From Luscinia megarhynchos (lineage: Eukaryota; Chordata; Aves; Passeriformes; Turdidae), in the NCBI GenBank assembly GCA_034336665.1, contig CM067570.1, positions 13,313,502-13,377,501 on the forward strand: a stretch of DNA of 64,000 nucleotides, read 5' to 3'. Below the pieces are notes generated by a model. That model searched no databases. It was not told the origin of the DNA and saw only the letters and a list, made by a program, of their open reading frames with translations. Below are positions 25,409 through 37,984 of the stretch, piece by piece; positions within the stretch are counted from its first letter, which is position 1, and the number at the start of each line of letters is the position of its first letter. Both the position numbers and the translations under genes were made by a program.

Positions 25409-27993
25409 CCTCACCCCAGCTCCTTCCTCCCTCCTCACAGCACAGCTATTCCCAGAGCAGAGCTGCTTCAAATGCAAAGTGAAGAAACACACTCACTGTC
25501 AAAGTAGGATTCTGGGCTTTCCCCCTTGCTTTGCTGATGTTGTAGGAACTGGGCTTCAGATAAAAAAGACTTTTAGTTAAGAAAATGAAGAAAGAAAATT
25601 CACCTTAAAGTGCAGATTCTAGAACTTGGAGATATTAAGATAATTAATTTATTTTTACAAAATTGCTCAGGTTTTAAAAAGAAAATAATCTGTAAAAATG
25701 AATAATTGCGCTACAAGATTTTGTTAATGTCTTTATGTCTTGCCTATATTGTTCAACTGATTGTTAACAGATAAAGGATTGTATTTTCACTGTAATTATT
25801 CTCATCTTCTCACATTTCAGTGGTTGGCTTCTATTTTATACAGGAACGTGATAAGAGTTTTTGGACTCTTTATTGTTATTGCCTTTCCAGATGTGCTCTT
25901 CTTCCTTCCTCTTCCATTCCACCTTTAAAGCTCAAACCATCATAAAAAGAAAAAGGAAAAAAAAAAAAGGAGATTGCTGGATAGAGTGGGTTTTTATCTC
26001 CTTTGTTTTTCTGTTTTCCCCCAAAATCAGGAATCATCCTCTGAGTCAGAAATGCCTCCTGGAAGGCAAATCTTAGGTTTGCATGCCTTGAAGAAAGACA
26101 AAATGTGTATGTATACTCCTTTCCACCAGTCAACGAATGTCTGAGCCACCAACAACACCAACATTCTCCTGTAAATGCTCATCATAGTTGAGATCTTCTT
26201 TTTATTATTTTCGTGTGATATCTATTTCACATTTAGCAGTCACACGTCCAGAAATTCTCAATTTAAACCAACAATTTTCTTTCCAGTATATTTAGAATAC
26301 CAAAATTAGAGATTTGGGAGTTAAAAAAACAAAAACCAAACAGTCTAATTCCTGCTACAAGTTCTGAAAAATATCCTCCCTAAAACCAATACATTTTCAT
26401 TGAATTAGAATGCTAGCAAAGCTCTAGTATTGTAAGACTTTGGTTTGTACGTTGTTAAGAAATATGCTTACCTATATAAGCAAATCCAGTAGTATAAATC
26501 AAGTAAGTGCAACATTAACCAAACTGTGAACTTATACTGAGCATTGAACACAGAGGTAAGGACAATTTCCAGGCAAAGCAAACAATTATTTTAAATATTT
26601 TTCTGTGTATAACCAAAGAATCATGAGATAAATAAAAAATCAACAAAATATCTACAGAGCTTATGTCCCCATAAAAACATGTCTCAGAAAGTCTAATTTC
26701 TTATTACAAAAGCAGTTGTTATTAAACAATCTGATTTTATGCTTTCAAGAGGAGTACTTATGGTCAAAGATAGTGTGCTGCAGAACTCTTGTTAGCTTTG
26801 CTGAACTGTGCATGCATAATACATAATTGCTGGAAGTGAAACTGAACTGCTAAACCAAACAGGTGGGAAAGAGATGGAAAGAGAGAAGAGAGAGAGGAAG
26901 GCTAAAATGTCCTTAAAGCTGTATCAAAAGCCTATACACATACACACACAGACACACACATATGCATATATATACATGCAATGCTCTTCACTGTAACAAA
27001 GATTCAGGTTGCTAAAGGTCAGATTTAGGGAAAAAAAACTTTATTTGTAGAATATCCACCTTCTCCTTTTAGCGGAAAATGAATTCAGATATTCCACATT
27101 ATGCTGCTGGTTTTTTTTCATCAGGTATTCACAAAGATATTCTAGAAAAATTGCCAGAGTAAAGATCTTTTGATTTGTTGGATTTGTTTCTTTCCTTCCC
27201 TAGTTCTTTATTCATCTTTATTTTCTGTCTATGATTCTAACTCCCAATGCAAGCAGAGACTCCTGCAAGGGAAAGGTTCACAAGAGACAGGAAAATACCC
27301 TTCCCATCCAAAACTTTACTTAATTATTTTTTCCTACTTTTCTGCTATCCAGACTCTTAAAAATTCTTGAACAGCACCAAGTTCTTCTCTTACATTCCTA
27401 CTGGTAATCAGTCTGTACTGCCCTAGAGCTACCAATCTTCCAGTCTTGTCCTCCTCTGTACTGCTCTTTCCACCCTTTTCTGAACTGGAAAGGAAACACT
27501 GCTGGATCAGAAAACCTTGAGAAGCACAGATTCTGCCCCATAAGGAGAGAAACAGACACAAGATATCATGGGCAGTCATCAAGACACATTGGAAAAATAT
27601 GTTTCGTCCGGTCACATTGAGACTAGGGAACTCACTGCAGACAGACAAACATGAGACCCTGGTTATTGTGGAATGGATTCCTATTTTTCCGTTAAAATTG
27701 TTCTTTTCTTTTAAGTCTATGACGTAACTTAAATGGAGAAGGGAAAAAAGAATTTACTCCCCCTTTTCTAAGATGACTGATTTTGCTAGTTTGAGAACTT
27801 TGTTTACCATTGTGTCCCTCCATGGACTCCAAGTGGGAATGAGATTTTCCCTCACAGCTGTTGGTTGGAAAAGTTTGGTCACTAAACCTCCTCTTACATT
27901 TATTTAAAGCTTCAAACTTTTACAGCTCATTAGATTTCTAAATACCAGGCATTTACAAAATACCTCTACATTTTTTTTTATTTTTTTTTTTAG
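25409..27993. other. Non-coding AT-rich DNA with a CA/TA microsatellite
   Basis: No supported gene. A mixed (CA)n/(TA)n stretch lies at 26932-26980. Open frames are 104 codons or shorter and are not recognised. Confidence 0.55.
26932..26980 (+). repeat. Imperfect (CA)n/(TA)n microsatellite
   Basis: Alternating purine-pyrimidine sequence: CA units with two interruptions, then TA/TG units. It is a simple repeat. Confidence 0.8.
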
Positions 27994-28042
27994 GATGCTG
28001 AACAGTAAGGATGAATCAGAAGAGAAGCACGATACTAGAAAG

Positions 28043-31000
28043 GTATGAAGTGACTCTCAGAAATTTCTTCTAAGACTGGAAAAAAAATGTTTGACTGTGG
28101 GATTCAGAGAGCTCAATCTGCTTAACTAATCAGAAAAGAAGAGTGAAAGACAACTTGGTTGAAATACATATGTTCAAAGAGAGGAGGTATGGTGCATAAA
28201 GAACCCTTTAATCTTTTGGTGAAAGGCATAACCAGAGTCTGGAAACTGAATCACACAAGTAAGACTGAGAAATTTTGCTACAAGCATGCTTGACAAAGAT
28301 TTACTGAGAAACTCTTGAGGAAAGTGTAGAGCCTTTATCACCTCTTCAAAGCCAGGATTTGATGCCTTTCCTCAACCAAATCTTACTTTATGCTCTGAAA
28401 TTGTCTGTTACAAGGGTGAAATTTAATATCCTGTTATAGAAGAGCCCAGACATATACATCTCAGTCCCTTCTAGCCTGGATAAATTGGGGTCTCATTTCA
28501 AAGAGGAGTAAACTAAGCATTGGAAAATACAATTTCATTCTCCATTATCAATCCTGCAGATCAGGATGGCTGACAGTGTAAAGATCACTTCCATGGTTCA
28601 AGACCTTGGCATTGCAAGAAAAAGGCTGAGAACACAGCAATTCTACATGTTTTTATCATTTTCCTTTTCTTGAACCTCCAGGATATAATCAACCAAGGTG
28701 TCATTTATTGATTATTTTAAAATTATTGATGGCAATAGTATTTTATAACTACAATACCCTCTCATGGTTTTTAGAAACAAAAAAATAAAATACATTGAAA
28801 ATTAGATAGTAAAATTTGCAAGCTATAAATATTAAGTACAAAGGAAGTCACTAAGAAGCAAAGTAGTTATTTGATTTATATCATTTGACAACCTACAGGA
28901 TGGAGGGGAGCAACTGTTTGAAAACACACATTGAAAAAAAATTATAGGACATTCAGTTCACGAAAAAATGAGAATAACTTGTGCAGCTGAAAATGGAGGG
29001 TGGAAATATAGCTAGAGAGAATGGAGGCACAAATTGGAGAAATCTGTTATTAAGAAATAAGTTGAGAATTTCCAGGCTTCTTTTTTTTTTCACTGAATAC
29101 AGAGATGAAGAAAGATCTAAATTATTTAGACTGCCTCCAGGCTATGTTTGGGGACCACTATTTTAAAAAGCTTGGGTTTGTGCTCTGGGATTTTATTGAA
29201 AGGGCACAATAAAACCCAGCTCTCTAGATGGTAGCTTATTAGCTGCAGTCCAGGATCTGGGACTGATGATTTATTAGGGAACACTATGAAAATGCTGGAG
29301 ACCTGCCACAGGTTTACAATGCAATGTGGAGCTAGGGAAGCTACCTACTGCACCCACATCCCTCCCTCTGGGTTCTATCTACCCAAAATCTAATATAAAG
29401 CTTGGTGGTGAAAAAAATGCTGGGGATGAAGGGAAAGTGACATGGAGGAGGGCAGCATTCCAGAGGGCCAAATTAATTTCCCTAGGGAGTCCCTGCTTGT
29501 AAAATCCCATAAACAAAATGTCACTTTTCATTGCTAAACCTCTTTGATTGCTAACAGCAAACACATGCCTTATTTTGGCATAAAGCTCTGCACCATCAAA
29601 TTAAATAATGTTGAGTTGTTTTTTGTTTTTGGTTTGCTTTTTTTTCCCCCTAACAATCTGTCTCACACATTCCTTGGCTGCCTTTAAAAGTCACTTGTAA
29701 AGTTTCACACTTGCATGCTGCGAACAGCGAGCAGTGGAGCTGGAAAGCTCCGTGTCTCCAAGGATCAATAAGCTTGGAGTCGTTGTGGTTCAAATGGAGT
29801 GAAACAAGTCCAGCAAGTGACAGCTGCCATCTCATGGTGGCTGCAGGGAATGGGAGGGAAGGTCTCCAGATGATCCCTGATGGCTGAGTGGGAGCATCAC
29901 CTCAAGGCCTGATAAAATTACACAATGCTTGCACTTGAAGATACCGGGGATTGTGTAAAAGAAATTACAGGTGAAATGCCACGAGGTCACTACTGTTGTA
30001 ACAACAAAACAGCTCTAATATCAGAGTGTTCCTCAGTGTCAGCACCTGGCTATCTCTAAAGGTGCATAATAATGCCAGCCGAGAAAATGTACTGGGGTTA
30101 GGTTGACAAAACCCAAACCTGCACTGAAAACCAGGTTTATAAAGGAAAAAGCACAAAATAGGCACCCTGCCAAGGTAAGCTCCTGCAACTGACAACTGAT
30201 TGGCCAAAATAATTCTAAAGAAAAAAGGTGTTTGTTTGCAATGCACTGTTGGGATTCAGCAGTTTCCAGGAAGAGAACAGGATTTGAAGAATTTCCTCCA
30301 ACTAAAAGAAAAAAATAAAAAAATTATAATAATTTCAGAAGACTATTCAGAATAAGATGTTTACACTTAGGACAACTTTAATCTCCATATTCTTCTGTGG
30401 ATGTTATGAGAAATATATTTTTGATACCTCCAGGCACAAATTATCTCAGTATGCTATGCTCCAAGAAAATGAAATTATCTGTATTTCACTAGGCTCCCTG
30501 TGGAAAGGGAATGAACCTGAGAACAGTGGTTTCATTCAGAGCAGAACTTCAACTTTTATTGTGTATTAGGAATAACTCTTAACTGATCAGAACTAAGATG
30601 TAGCTTTAGATCAACATGGGAATCCAAGCACCTCTCCATCAGACCAAGCTGTTTCTCCTTCCCCATTTTTCTTGAAGAGCAGTGGGTGGGTCAGCCTGTT
30701 CTCTGCAGCCTCTATCCAAACACTCAGTGCCACCGAGTTCAGCTCAAACTCAGCAATATCCCCTCTACCACATTAACTGCACAGTGACCCTACTGCCACA
30801 CGAATCCATTCCTACTCTAAACCTCATTGCCTGATACAGATCTGCAGTGTTCACAAAGATCCATGTACTGTTCACTTCTTGTATTTTTGGTAAGCTTTCT
30901 TGTACCTTCTCAATTTAAAAGAAAAAAAGAAAAGTGATAATAGAAGTTGAACAGAAGTAGATGTTGGTATTATTATGTGGACACAAATTACACTGAATTT

Positions 31001-31107
31001 TCATTACAATATCTGGCACTGATTATTCCCACCACCTTATCTAGAAATAATTAGTGAGCATCCTCCTGAGAATAGCAACCCTAATGCTTCTCTTTGCTAC
31101 ATTAAAA
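28043..31107. other. Non-coding AT-rich DNA, no gene seen
   Basis: Only short open frames are present (93 codons or fewer). A slightly GC-richer stretch with about four CpGs lies at 29715-29790. No recognisable repeat is present. Confidence 0.55.
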
Positions 31108-31136
31108 TTACTCAGGCTTTACACCAGTGTAACTAC
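31108..31136 (-). repeat. Short remnant resembling an ancient amniote palindromic repeat
   Basis: The block TTTACACCAGTGTAAC with TTACTCAGG before it matches my memory of an old inverted-repeat element (TTACACCAGTGTAACTGA type) widespread in archosaurs and turtles. Only about 30 bases are recognisable, so the assignment is tentative. Confidence 0.3.
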
Positions 31137-32034
31137 ACAAAGGATTACCATCATTACCTACAGTTTTAAACTCCTCTAGCCTGCAGAGCGAGCACAGTTT
31201 TTCAGTGCAAGATATCTGGAACTGATTTCCCTGGGAATTACAGAGCATAAAAACTGAAGACAGATACACACTGAGCAGTAAGCCCAAGATTACATGTTTG
31301 TACTGATAACAGAGAAGTAATAAAAAGAAGCAAATACTTAACTTAAACTTTGAGCATATGGAACAAGCATGCATGCGGAGAGGCAACTCAATTATTTAGT
31401 GAAATGGTGTTTTCAAAGTGGCAAACATTTCCTTTTAATGCCCTGATGTTTTTCCCTTGCTACTTGTTTCTTAGGTTCAACTTCAGCCCCCACCAGCCCC
31501 TGGAGCAGCAGACAGACCTGGCCATCAAAGGCTGCAGGATCAGCCTAGCAAGCCAGGAAACCTTGGTCCTTCCCCTGCTGCAGCTGGCTCCTCTGCAGCA
31601 ATTGGTCTTTCCTTGGGCTGAACAAGAGGAGCTGCTTTTGCCAGCCTAATTCAGCTTTATCTTAGAAAAGTGCACTTACCAAGAAAATACACTCAAATAT
31701 GTGAAAAACCAGCAAAACAGCCCAATCCTAAAGGGAGTCCCATGAAAATTCAAACCACTTCTGCTCCTTGAGGTACTTATCTTCATACACTTTAAATGTC
31801 TCTGATTATTTCTGTGCCCATTTTTAGCATTGCCAGCAACTGACAGGAGTATTTAAGATGGGGAACCACAGAGTTAAACCTGTATCTAAAACATGAGCTG
31901 CTGTGTTCACTTTTATTCAGCTAACTGGCCTTTGGGAACCAGTTCTCTGTTAGGTGTGGAAGAGAGGAGACAGTGGTGGTGCCTCTCTAGCTATTATTTT
32001 GGGGCTACAGCTGCTGTGTGCATCAGGAGAGCCC
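31137..32034. other. Non-coding DNA with a GC-rich patch and two exon-like candidates
   Basis: The stretch 31475-31650 is GC-richer than its flanks and open in two plus-strand frames, following an acceptor-like TTTCTTAG. A minus-strand exon-like interval with a strong donor lies at 31680-31727. Neither is recognised as part of a known gene, and both are treated under findings. Confidence 0.4.
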
Positions 32035-32110
32035 TACACTCCAGCTTGTCCCTCCCCTGCATGATTTGAACCCCTCTCCCTGAATGCATGCTCTAACTAC
32101 TAGCCTAAAA
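32035..32110 (-). repeat. tRNA-like (SINE-type) ancient repeat remnant
   Basis: Read on the minus strand, the stretch contains a pol III A-box-like TAGTAGTTAGAGCATG (complement of about 32087-32102) followed by a B-box-like GGTTCAAATC (complement of 32063-32072). The spacing between them is as in a tRNA. Downstream, the sequence departs from any tRNA 3' half and cannot fold an acceptor stem, so it is not a functional tRNA gene. The CTAACCACTAGGCTA plus GATTTGAACC pattern is familiar from old tRNA-derived repeats in sauropsid genomes. Confidence 0.5.
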
Positions 32111-35100
32111 TGTATTTCAGTTGAGGGTTTTCTTGCCCACAAATATCAAAGTAATCTTGATTTGCTTGAAAATATGAAAATGCTAATGAATAGAAGAAGG
32201 TAGGTTTTTGGGGTTTTTTTCATTAAACTGAATATAAAACAATATCTCACCTCTGAATTCCACTTGACTGTTCTGGAAAAATTGGAACCAGCAATTTACT
32301 AGTCTCAGCAGTGATCTCTAAAATCTGGACAAATTATTTCTGGATTTCCATTCAAGGAGAGTGACAGCCTTACCTTGATTATATTCATTGACATTTGCAC
32401 TTGAACATACAAAATCAATGTTATATCCTTCCACAGCAGATATCACAAGTCCACTAATTTCTACCTTCTCTAGGAAGTCATACATCTACCTGTCTCCTTC
32501 TCCAGGGCATGGCAAGACCTGACCTCTCCCCATTTTTCAGTAGGAGGTGGTTTGCAGACACTCATCAAGTCAATTTGCAGTATCTGGGTCCAAATCTCCA
32601 AATTATTAATCATTCTTACATAACCTTACTGCTAAACTCTGTATTGTCTTTCATTATAGCAAGGATAAAAATGCAGCAAATGTAAAATAGGGTCTCCAAC
32701 AGCCAGATTGCCTCAGTCTTAGCAAAGGAAATGTTACAGATCTGGTAAGGTCATGAGAACATGCCTGGTTTCGTCCCTTCCTAATTTTCTCTTCCTGTCC
32801 AAACCGCTAAGAGCAATCACATATCAATCTCAAAGGACACGGTAGCAGGAGAATAACAACTTCTCTTAATCAGAAAGTGAGAAACAAAGGCACAGAAAAA
32901 GGTGCATGGAATGGGCTCTTTTTGGCCCATCTTCTGCAGCTGGATAAACACCAGGGAACAAAACACAACCATCCTGTTGGTGGAGAGGGAGATGGCAAAC
33001 ACGGGCATCCCTGCCATTTCTGGGATATACACTTTACACCAAGATATCTTTCTGAAGTATGAGGGAGAAAACTACAGTTTGTTCAACATTGACAGTAAAT
33101 GATTGTCAGTAAATCTAGGTCTAATTCATGGAAATAGAGCCAGCTGGGAGCTTTTTGAAGACATGTGTTGCATTATCAGTGCTATTTGTAGAACTGAGTA
33201 ATTTAGGCAGATTTCTGAATCCAGACTTTGTGATTTCCTTCCTTACCCATTTTTCATACAACATTTGTTGACATTTCAAAATGAATAGAAGAAAAACTTT
33301 TGTCTCAATTTTGTTTTCAAATAGTAGAGTCAAAAAAACCCACAAAGTGGTAGAAACAGGATGTTTTAGAGACACTGAAACAAACGTTTTGTGTGTTTGT
33401 TGCAAACTGAACATTTTAAATATCCTTACTCATGACAGGAAAATTATTTTAGATGGGAAGACATTTCCTCTCCTATTTCCAGTGAGTCAACTGTTCAGAA
33501 TACAAGAGCTATTTTATGATTTTCCATTGCATTCCTCCCATGCCCAAACTCAAATACACAGAACCACCTTCAAATCTTTCTCAAACATCCATTTTGCACT
33601 ACATATCTAATGTAAAAATTACCTGGGAAGACAATGTATTGTCTTTAACTACCAAGCCAAATGAATAACATCACAAATTCCTTTTTCTGGTTCCTCCAGC
33701 TGTCATCATACACCCAGCTTAAATCCCAGCACATTTTGCAGCCACACAAGCTCTAGAAACATTGGCAGTCTAGACCTTTTCTTCTCTCCAGTCTCATCAT
33801 ATTTTTGATGCTGTTTTCCTTTTCACTGTCTGCAAGCTCCCCAACAAGGGAAGGAATGGCACAAAATATCCCCAAGAATGTAAACTAAAAAGTGAAAACT
33901 CAGGACATCATCCCAGCAGACACTAAAACATGAGATTCACTGCTGAAATGGCAGAAGTTTTCAGTCCTAAAAGCTCCAGTTAAACTCAAGAGAGAAATTT
34001 TTAAATGGCCTTTCTCCCCTTCAACTTTCATTTCTCAGCAAACTTCACCTGCACTTTGAGAACTAAACCAGAGCAATTAGCTTTTAGCCCTATCTTTTAT
34101 AGCTAATTGCCCTAAAGGCAACTGCTAGGATTCCCAGGTGTCAGCTTTCTGTGGTGTTTATGCAAGTCCCAGAAGAGAGCAAGTAAAGACACTAAAATAG
34201 AAAAGCTCTTCAGCAGACATTCAGAGGAAAAGGAAGCTTTAAAAAGGCAACAAGGCATGATCATTAATTTTCTATGTATATCACGTTTACTTGCTGAATT
34301 TTACAAGGTGATAGCATTACAAGCAGAAAAAGCTTCTTAAATGTAAGGATTAAAAAAAACTTCTCCAATTTCTTCAACCCTACAATGACCCTTAATTGGC
34401 ACTTGAAATCCTTTAGCCACCAATTTAATTATATTTCTAATGCCCTTGAGAGTGGGGTTTTTTTTTATTTATTTATTTTAGCTGGCTTTTTTTATCTGAA
34501 ACAGAAGTCACCATACTTAATAAGAAAATTTTCTGCTGCCTGAAAGGTGAAAATTTCCCCTTAAATCGTTGTAGGTGAACTCCATATGCCAGCAGAAGAT
34601 GGCCACAGATGTGCTTTTCTACTGACATTTCCATCTGCTGGTTTGGATTTTAGGTGCCTCAGTGGAGGGTGGTGCTGGGGACTCCACAACTCCCCAAATG
34701 AGGAATTGCTGAACTTGCTGAACCCACACTCTGCTGCTGCTGTCACCCAGTAACTTCCTGTGTATGCAAGAACATGCTCCTGTCATGTTTTCACCAAGAA
34801 AAAAAGTCATATTTCCCAGTATGAGAGGCTTCAGAATACTGCAGCAATACAGGTGCTGACTGAAATAGTATCTGTTTTCAGAATTTAAGCTAATTGGGAA
34901 GTCCAGCAAGAGATGACTTGGAAAACTCTATTATTACAGAAATAGTCAAAGGTGTTAGACTTGTAAGGGGCCCAAAATTTGGGGCTTACTATCATGATCC
35001 CAAGAACTGTCTTGAAGTTTTCCTCACTGATCTTGGTTATCAGGGCACTCCTCCTTCACTTTGCTATCACTCAAAATCATACTTTTCATCTTAATAAATC

Positions 35101-36703
35101 TGGATGGTGTCTGACCTACAGTAAGATGTCTCTCTAGAGAAAATCATGTTTGTCAATAGCTTCCATGGCTATATGCAGAGCAAATAGCACTTTATATATG
35201 ATGTGAAGGCTTCTATTTCCATGGAGGAAATCATAAGGAAGAAAAATGTAACAAAAGTTAAGAAAAAAAATGTAAAAAATAAAAAAAAATCTGAGCATTT
35301 GTGCTGCTGTAGTCTTGTCTTCTTGTGTGCTCAGTAACCTGCTTCAGATTAATTAGCAATCTTTGAGTGGTCTGCTAAGCAGGTGGCAAACTAGAATGCA
35401 TTGTTTTGCTCTGGTGCCCATATTTTACAGTGCACTGTTAATGCCTTTTTATTTGTATTTATTTTTTATTTTTGCTCTCTTGTTTTGTTTTATAAGTGTT
35501 CAGAGTACTGCACAGCATTATGGTACACTATCATTTTTCAAGCCATTAAATGTTAACTTCATTTTCTTGTGTGAATTATGCTTTGCTCTTTTAGTTTTGT
35601 AATGAAAAGTAAGTACAGGTTATGCAAGCAATAACCTCTGTGTAAGCAGCAGCTATCTTTTTAAACGGTTTATTATGCCACAGTCTGGTACTCCATTAAA
35701 TATAGATTACAGACTGTTGAATAAATGAATATCAACTAAGCAGCCCCATCCTTCTGTACATATCAATGCAAATAATGAATCATGGCACCTCATGAAAATG
35801 TATAACCCAGAAGAGTGGGTCAAGAAGTAATTACACATTTGTCTTATCTCATGCTTCTTGCTCTCAAACCAGGAAAATACATTTGTGATGGTTAGGGGAC
35901 ACTAAGAAAGCTCTTGCAACCTGTTTTTCCTGGAAGGTGAAAAAGTATTCTTTCTCATAGTTTTATGTAGATGTGCCAAGATTTCCAAGTATGTTTCCTA
36001 TGCAACTCTCTGAAAAAGATGGTTTCATAGTTAAGGAAAATTGAAGAACATTGAAAAATATAAGTTCATATTCATATCTCATCTCTTCCACAGACCTCCT
36101 GTGTTACAAATAAGAGTAACTGAATGGCTCAGTTTGGGAAATGTAAGTAATTATCAAAATAAATGGGCCGGTATATGCATTTGAGGTTATATTGCATATT
36201 ATGTACAAAATCTAATTATTTACATGCTTACAAACATAGAAAATGGACATCAAACTGGGTACAGAAATCATGATTATGAAACTCTTTAGAAAACAGGAAT
36301 TATTAAAACAGATATTGATTAGCAATAACTGAAACTAAAATTTGGAGACTGAAATTCAAATTATGTTCCTTAAAGTCAAAGTCGACTAACCTGTTGCATA
36401 TGGAACAGATTAAGAGTGGAATGAACTAATGATTAGGTTATTAAAATAATACCAGTAACGTGAGTTGTATAATATAAAGTTATCTTTAGCAGCGCAGGAG
36501 GAATTATCTGCTGATCCCAGCTTGAATAAATGGACTCTGAGAAGAGACTGTATCAGTGGAGGGAAAAAATAAGCCAAAAAATTAATTTGCTTAGATCTCT
36601 TGTGCTCATATTTTCTAAGGCAAGTTTTTGCTGCTGACAACCATCACAGTTCTCTGATTTCAGTGTGGACATGCTTATTCACCCTACTTGTGAAGATATA
36701 TTT
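32111..36703. other. Non-coding AT-rich DNA, no gene seen
   Basis: Open frames are 109 codons or shorter and resemble nothing known, for example 33281-33610 on the plus strand and 34619-34909 on the minus strand. A possible small exon at 36094-36142 is treated under findings. No interspersed repeat is recognised until the CR1 copy begins. Confidence 0.5.
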
Positions 36704-37035
36704 AGAATCATAGAATCTCCTCAGTTGGCAGGGACCCACAAGGGTCATTGAGTCCAACTCCTGGCCCTGTACAGGACACCCCAAGGGTCACACACTGTGC
36801 CTGAGATCATTGTCCTAAAGCCTCCTGAACTCTGTCAGGCTTGGTGCTGTGATCACTGCCCTGGGGACCCTGTCCCAGTGACCTGCCACCCTCTGGGTGA
36901 AAAAACTTTCCCTAATATCCAGCCCAAACTTTCTCTAACACAGTTTCAGGCTGTTCCCTTGTGTGTTATAGATGACAAGGAGAGAAAGCAGAGATCTGTG
37001 CCTGGCCCTCTACTTCTCCTCATGAAGAAGTAGCT
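36704..37035 (-). mobile_element. CR1 LINE, 5'-truncated 3' fragment
   Basis: The left edge AGAATCATAGAATC is the reverse complement of the octamer-like 3' end of chicken-repeat-1 elements. Reading inward on the minus strand, the sequence then matches the conserved CR1 3' region (blocks such as GAGTTGGACTCAATGACC, CCCTGCCAACTGAGGAG, CACCCAGAGGGTGGCAGG and GGGACAGGGTCCCCAGGG). About 330 bases of the 3' end remain, which is typical of the severe 5' truncation of CR1 copies. No reverse transcriptase is present. The 78-codon plus-strand frame at 36797-37033 is only a translation of this repeat. It resembles the J/Y/E-type groups, but I cannot fix the subfamily by eye. Confidence 0.93.
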
Positions 37036-37187
37036 ATTAATAATAATTAGATCTGCTTGTTAAATGAGTTTCATATTAAATATCTAGCAATAACCATATT
37101 ATTCCAGGAATTTCTAATGCTTCTGCCAGAAACCTGGGAGAAAATAAGATCAGTTTTCTGGTATGGGAACTGAAAGATACTTGATTT

Positions 37188-37189
<2 letters not shown>
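37036..37189. other. Unassigned spacer between the CR1 copy and the T run
   Basis: AT-rich sequence in which I see nothing recognisable. Confidence 0.6.

Positions 37190-37226
<37 letters not shown>
37190..37226 (+). repeat. T37 homopolymer
   Basis: Thirty-seven consecutive T residues. CR1 elements do not end in poly(A), so this run is not the tail of the neighbouring CR1 copy. It is probably an independent expansion, and the exact length is uncertain in an assembly. Confidence 0.9.
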
Positions 37227-37227
<1 letters not shown>

Positions 37228-37984
37228 GTTTGTTAAAGGAAATTTTGTTTTTGTTTAAAAAGACACTATTTATGCAAATAAGCTATATAATTATTGCATA
37301 TGATTTTCCTACCCTCCTTCTCCCAGCCTGCTAAGGCAGCAAATGCCAGAAGTCATGGAAGCCATTACAAAGTAAGATCTGTGCAGTACAGGTCACAGGG
37401 TGACCCAGTTAATTTAGCACTGAGCACTTTTCAGATGGCAATATCCTCTGGAGCACCACAATGAATATAAGAGAAAGGAAAAAAAATTCTTATTGTTAAA
37501 TGAGACTGATGTTTTTATGTTTCCATGAAGCACTTGGACCCTGTCTTGGTGACTAGTGAGGTACAAGTCCAATTATTTTTTCTGCCTGTGTCAAATCAGA
37601 GGTCCCAAAAATTGCTCAAAATCAAACTCAAAAGCAAATAATAAAAGAGCAAACTGGGAGAAAATAAAACATTGGAGCAATTCTATTGTCTGCATATCAA
37701 CTATGCCCTGTTACACAAGACATATACTATATTATAGTATTTTATGGAGTCACAAATATGGACTGGTCAAACCCATGAGTTTTATGACAATTTAGGGCTC
37801 AAAAAATGAACCAGTGTTCTTATTCATTAAAAGAACATGAAGAAAGCTGACTTTAAATGTCCTGAAGATTAGCTCCAAGCTATACCTTTTACCTAGTGTG
37901 GGGTTTTTGTAGCACTTTTCCTTTCTTCTAAGACCTCAAAATTCACTTTAAGTTTGAGGAAAATGACAGTATTCCTTGTGAAAG
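37227..37984. other. Non-coding AT-rich DNA, no gene seen
   Basis: Short frames only. An octamer motif (ATGCAAAT) occurs near 37272, but it is common by chance at this composition. Confidence 0.6.

Noticed and set aside
36797..37033. 78-codon open frame
   Set aside because: It lies entirely within the antisense of the CR1 3' fragment, which encodes no protein in that orientation.
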